From an uncultured Clostridia bacterium (lineage in GTDB: Bacteria > Bacillota > Clostridia > Oscillospirales > Ruminococcaceae), in contig CAMYUO010000111.1 of NCBI GenBank assembly GCA_947302065.1, forward strand, positions 1 through 6,555: DNA of 6,555 bases, given 5' to 3'. This document shows, one piece after another, positions 4,479-6,555 of this stretch. The position numbers and the translations under genes were made by a program. Position 1 is the first letter of the stretch, and every line of letters begins with the position of its first letter. Below the pieces are notes generated by a model. That model searched no databases. It was not told the origin of the DNA and saw only the letters and a program-made list of their open reading frames with translations.

Positions 4479-6555
4479 ATGCTTCAGGTAAAAGATATAT
4501 CAAAACAGTATAAAACGGGAGAGCTTGTTCAGAAAGCGCTTGACGGCGTGAGCCTCGAGCTGCGTGACTGTGAGTTCGTTGCCGTGCTCGGACCGTCGGG
4601 CAGCGGCAAGACCACGCTGCTGAACATCATCGGCGGACTTGACCGCTATGACAGCGGCGACCTTGTCATCAACGGCATCTCCACGAAAAAATATAAGGAT
4701 AAGGACTGGGACGCATACCGAAACCATGCGATAGGCTTTGTTTTCCAGAGCTATAACCTTATCCCGCATCAGTCGATACTTGTAAACGTCGAGCTTGCGC
4801 TGACTATCGGCGGCATTTCACGCAGTGAGCGCAAAAAGCGTGCAAAAGAGGCTCTTGAGGCTGTCGGACTTGGCGATCAGCTGCACAAAAAGCCGAATCA
4901 GATGTCGGGCGGACAGATGCAGCGTGTTGCTATCGCAAGAGCGCTTGTCAATGACCCCGATATCCTGCTCGCAGACGAGCCGACAGGTGCGCTCGATTCG
5001 CAGACGTCTATCCAGGTCATGGAGCTGCTCAAGCAGGTCGCAAAGGACAGGCTGGTCGTTATGGTCACCCACAATCCCGAGCTTGCCGATGAGTATGCCA
5101 CAAGGATAATCAAGCTCAAGGACGGCAGGATAACCGATGACAGCGACCCGTTCACGCCCGAGAGCGCCGAGCCTGAGCAGGCAAAGCGGCTTGGCAGAGC
5201 AAAAATGGGGTTCCGCACATCGCTGCTGCTGAGCTTCAACAATCTGCGCACCAAAAAGGGCAGAACGATACTTACATCCTTTGCAGGCTCTATCGGAATC
5301 ATCGGCATTGCGCTGATACTTGCGCTGTCAACGGGCGTAAACACTTTTATCGAAGAAAAGCAGAAGGAAACGATGCTTTCATATCCTATCACGATAACGA
5401 GCAAGACGCTCGATATGAGCTCGCTCATCGAGACACGCAAAAAGGCGTCCGAAAATGAAAAAGAACGCAGCGGTGCGGTCTATGCAAGCTTCAGAAAGCT
5501 CGAGCGTCGGCAGCAGCGGCGCTCAAGCATAATGGACAACGACCTTACATCATTCAAGAAATATCTCGATGACCCAAGCAGCGATATCCGCAGGTATCTC
5601 GGTGAAAACGGCGTCATCTATACATATAACCTCAACTTTGAGGTGTTCAGCCGTGACAGCAAGGGCAGGCTGGTCAACAGCAGCGCTGACCCCGACAGGA
5701 TAGACCAGACACGAATGTCCGGCACAAAGACCAATCAGAACCCGACTTCTGTGCTTACAGGATTAAACGGCACATCTGGCACGGGTGCAGCGAATTTTTC
5801 GGAGATAATGAAAGGCAGCGGCCAGGGCTCGATAAGCGGCGTTATCAGAGACAACTATGACGTTGTTCACGGCAGCTGGTGCAGCGAGTATAACGAGGTC
5901 GTGCTGGTGCTTGACGAGAACAGCAGCGTGTCTGCCGAATCACTTTATCAGCTCGGCATCATCACATCGGAAGAGTACACCGAGAACGCTGAAAAGATAA
6001 AATCCGACGGCGAAGCTCCCGAGACGATGTTCAGCTATGAGGATATTTGCAGCCGCAGGTTCTACCTTGTGCCTGCGTGCGACAGATTCAGAAAGAGCAG
6101 CGACGGCACGTTCGCTCTTGTCAGCGAGCTTGACGAGAAAGAGCTGCTCAAAGATGCTATCGAGCTGAAGATAACGGGAGTAGTCAAGGCAAAGGCTGAT
6201 ATCAAGGTCGAGATAGATTCAGCTGTCGGCTACACATCAGCTCTGACAAATTACATAATCGAGCATACCGACAAAAGCGAGGTCATCATCGAACAGGAAA
6301 GATCAAAAGATGTCAATGTCCTCACGGGTATGAAATTCAATGTGGCTTCTGAATCCGAAAAGGTAGCAGATGCGAGAAAGTATATCCAGTCGCTCGGCAT
6401 CGGCGACAAGGCGAGCCTTTACACGATGGCGTCGTATATGGGCATAATGGGTGATTTTTCAAGCGACACGACTGATGAGAACGAAAAGGCGCAGCTGCTT
6501 GACAAGATGCTTGCAGATGACAGCAGCAAACCGTTCCTTATCCAGATATCTGATG
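4479..6555 (+). CDS. Fused ABC ATPase-FtsX/MacB-type permease, 3' end missing
   Basis: At least 692 residues, open to the window end. An N-terminal LolD/MacB-type ATPase (1-235) has Walker A GPSGSGKTT (38-46), Q-loop Q90, signature MSGGQMQR (142-149), Walker B ILLADEP (162-168) and switch H198, all intact. A short linker leads to LLSFNNLRTKKGRTILTSFA and a first membrane helix at about 264-286. A large hydrophilic, presumably extracytoplasmic domain of more than 390 residues follows with no further membrane helix in the window. The remaining FtsX-type helices should lie downstream, as in the roughly 1000-residue fused transporters common in Clostridia. AAAGGGG 6 nt upstream supports the ATG at 4479. 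Such proteins are mechanotransmission-type systems linked to peptide or antibiotic export, or to envelope tasks; the substrate cannot be inferred. Transcription is divergent from the zinc operon, with its own promoter. Confidence 0.93.
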   Translation, partial: MLQVKDISKQYKTGELVQKALDGVSLELRDCEFVAVLGPSGSGKTTLLNIIGGLDRYDSGDLVINGISTKKYKDKDWDAYRNHAIGFVFQSYNLIPHQSILVNVELALTIGGISRSERKKRAKEALEAVGLGDQLHKKPNQMSGGQMQRVAIARALVNDPDILLADEPTGALDSQTSIQVMELLKQVAKDRLVVMVTHNPELADEYATRIIKLKDGRITDDSDPFTPESAEPEQAKRLGRAKMGFRTSLLLSFNNLRTKKGRTILTSFAGSIGIIGIALILALSTGVNTFIEEKQKETMLSYPITITSKTLDMSSLIETRKKASENEKERSGAVYASFRKLERRQQRRSSIMDNDLTSFKKYLDDPSSDIRRYLGENGVIYTYNLNFEVFSRDSKGRLVNSSADPDRIDQTRMSGTKTNQNPTSVLTGLNGTSGTGAANFSEIMKGSGQGSISGVIRDNYDVVHGSWCSEYNEVVLVLDENSSVSAESLYQLGIITSEEYTENAEKIKSDGEAPETMFSYEDICSRRFYLVPACDRFRKSSDGTFALVSELDEKELLKDAIELKITGVVKAKADIKVEIDSAVGYTSALTNYIIEHTDKSEVIIEQERSKDVNVLTGMKFNVASESEKVADARKYIQSLGIGDKASLYTMASYMGIMGDFSSDTTDENEKAQLLDKMLADDSSKPFLIQISD

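Noticed and set aside
4898..5440. Minus-strand 180-codon frame with hydrophobic stretches
   Set aside because: It is opposite intact ATPase and FtsX motifs of the plus-strand exporter, and its hydrophobicity reflects the complementary codons; no start signals.
1..6555. CRISPR arrays, tRNA or rRNA genes, transposases
   Set aside because: No regularly spaced repeats, cloverleaf sequences, rRNA segments or transposase motifs were seen on either strand.

Overview
The window looks like a chromosomal segment from a low-to-mid GC Gram-positive anaerobe of the Clostridia, most likely a Ruminococcus-like (Oscillospirales) bacterium. This is inferred from strong GGAGG ribosome binding sites, Ser-rich lipoprotein linkers, a Fur-family gene starting with TTG, near-consensus sigma-A promoters with TATACT -10 boxes, and a large fused ATPase-FtsX transporter typical of that group. 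No species call is possible from sequence reading alone.

The main content is a compact minus-strand operon running right to left from about 4284 to 248. It holds a Fur/Zur-type repressor (4219-3824), a 97-residue membrane protein with a His/Cys loop (3806-3513), a zinc-type substrate-binding lipoprotein (3422-2421), its ABC ATPase (2404-1688), its ABC-3 family permease (1695-838), and a second lipoprotein with a Ser/Ala-rich stalk and a Cys-Cys domain (841-248). Spacings are 17, 90 and 16 nt, followed by overlaps of 8 and 4 nt. A consensus promoter (4256-4284) precedes the repressor gene. A 21-bp palindrome (4234-4254) lies immediately downstream of its -10 box, over the expected transcription start. 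The simplest reading is a self-regulated zinc-uptake operon: the repressor senses metal, the lipoprotein captures it outside the membrane, and the permease/ATPase pair imports it. The two small extra proteins are probably accessory metal-handling parts.

To the left (1-247) there is no convincing gene. Instead a consensus minus-strand promoter (211-239), starting a few bases after the last operon stop codon, drives what looks like a roughly 155-nt rod-shaped structured RNA ending in a U-tract (about 205 to 48). It is either a free small RNA (its overall shape recalls 6S RNA) or the leader of a gene beyond the window edge.

To the right, a 259-bp divergent intergenic region (4220-4478) carries the repressor promoter and operator, a 17-bp palindrome (4352-4368), a tandem 9-bp direct repeat (4383-4400) and an extended -10 promoter (4410-4438). 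The last of these serves a plus-strand gene, 4479 to beyond 6555, encoding a MacB/FtsX-type exporter with its ATPase fused at the N-terminus. That gene is cut by the window end and has no evident link to the zinc operon beyond adjacency.
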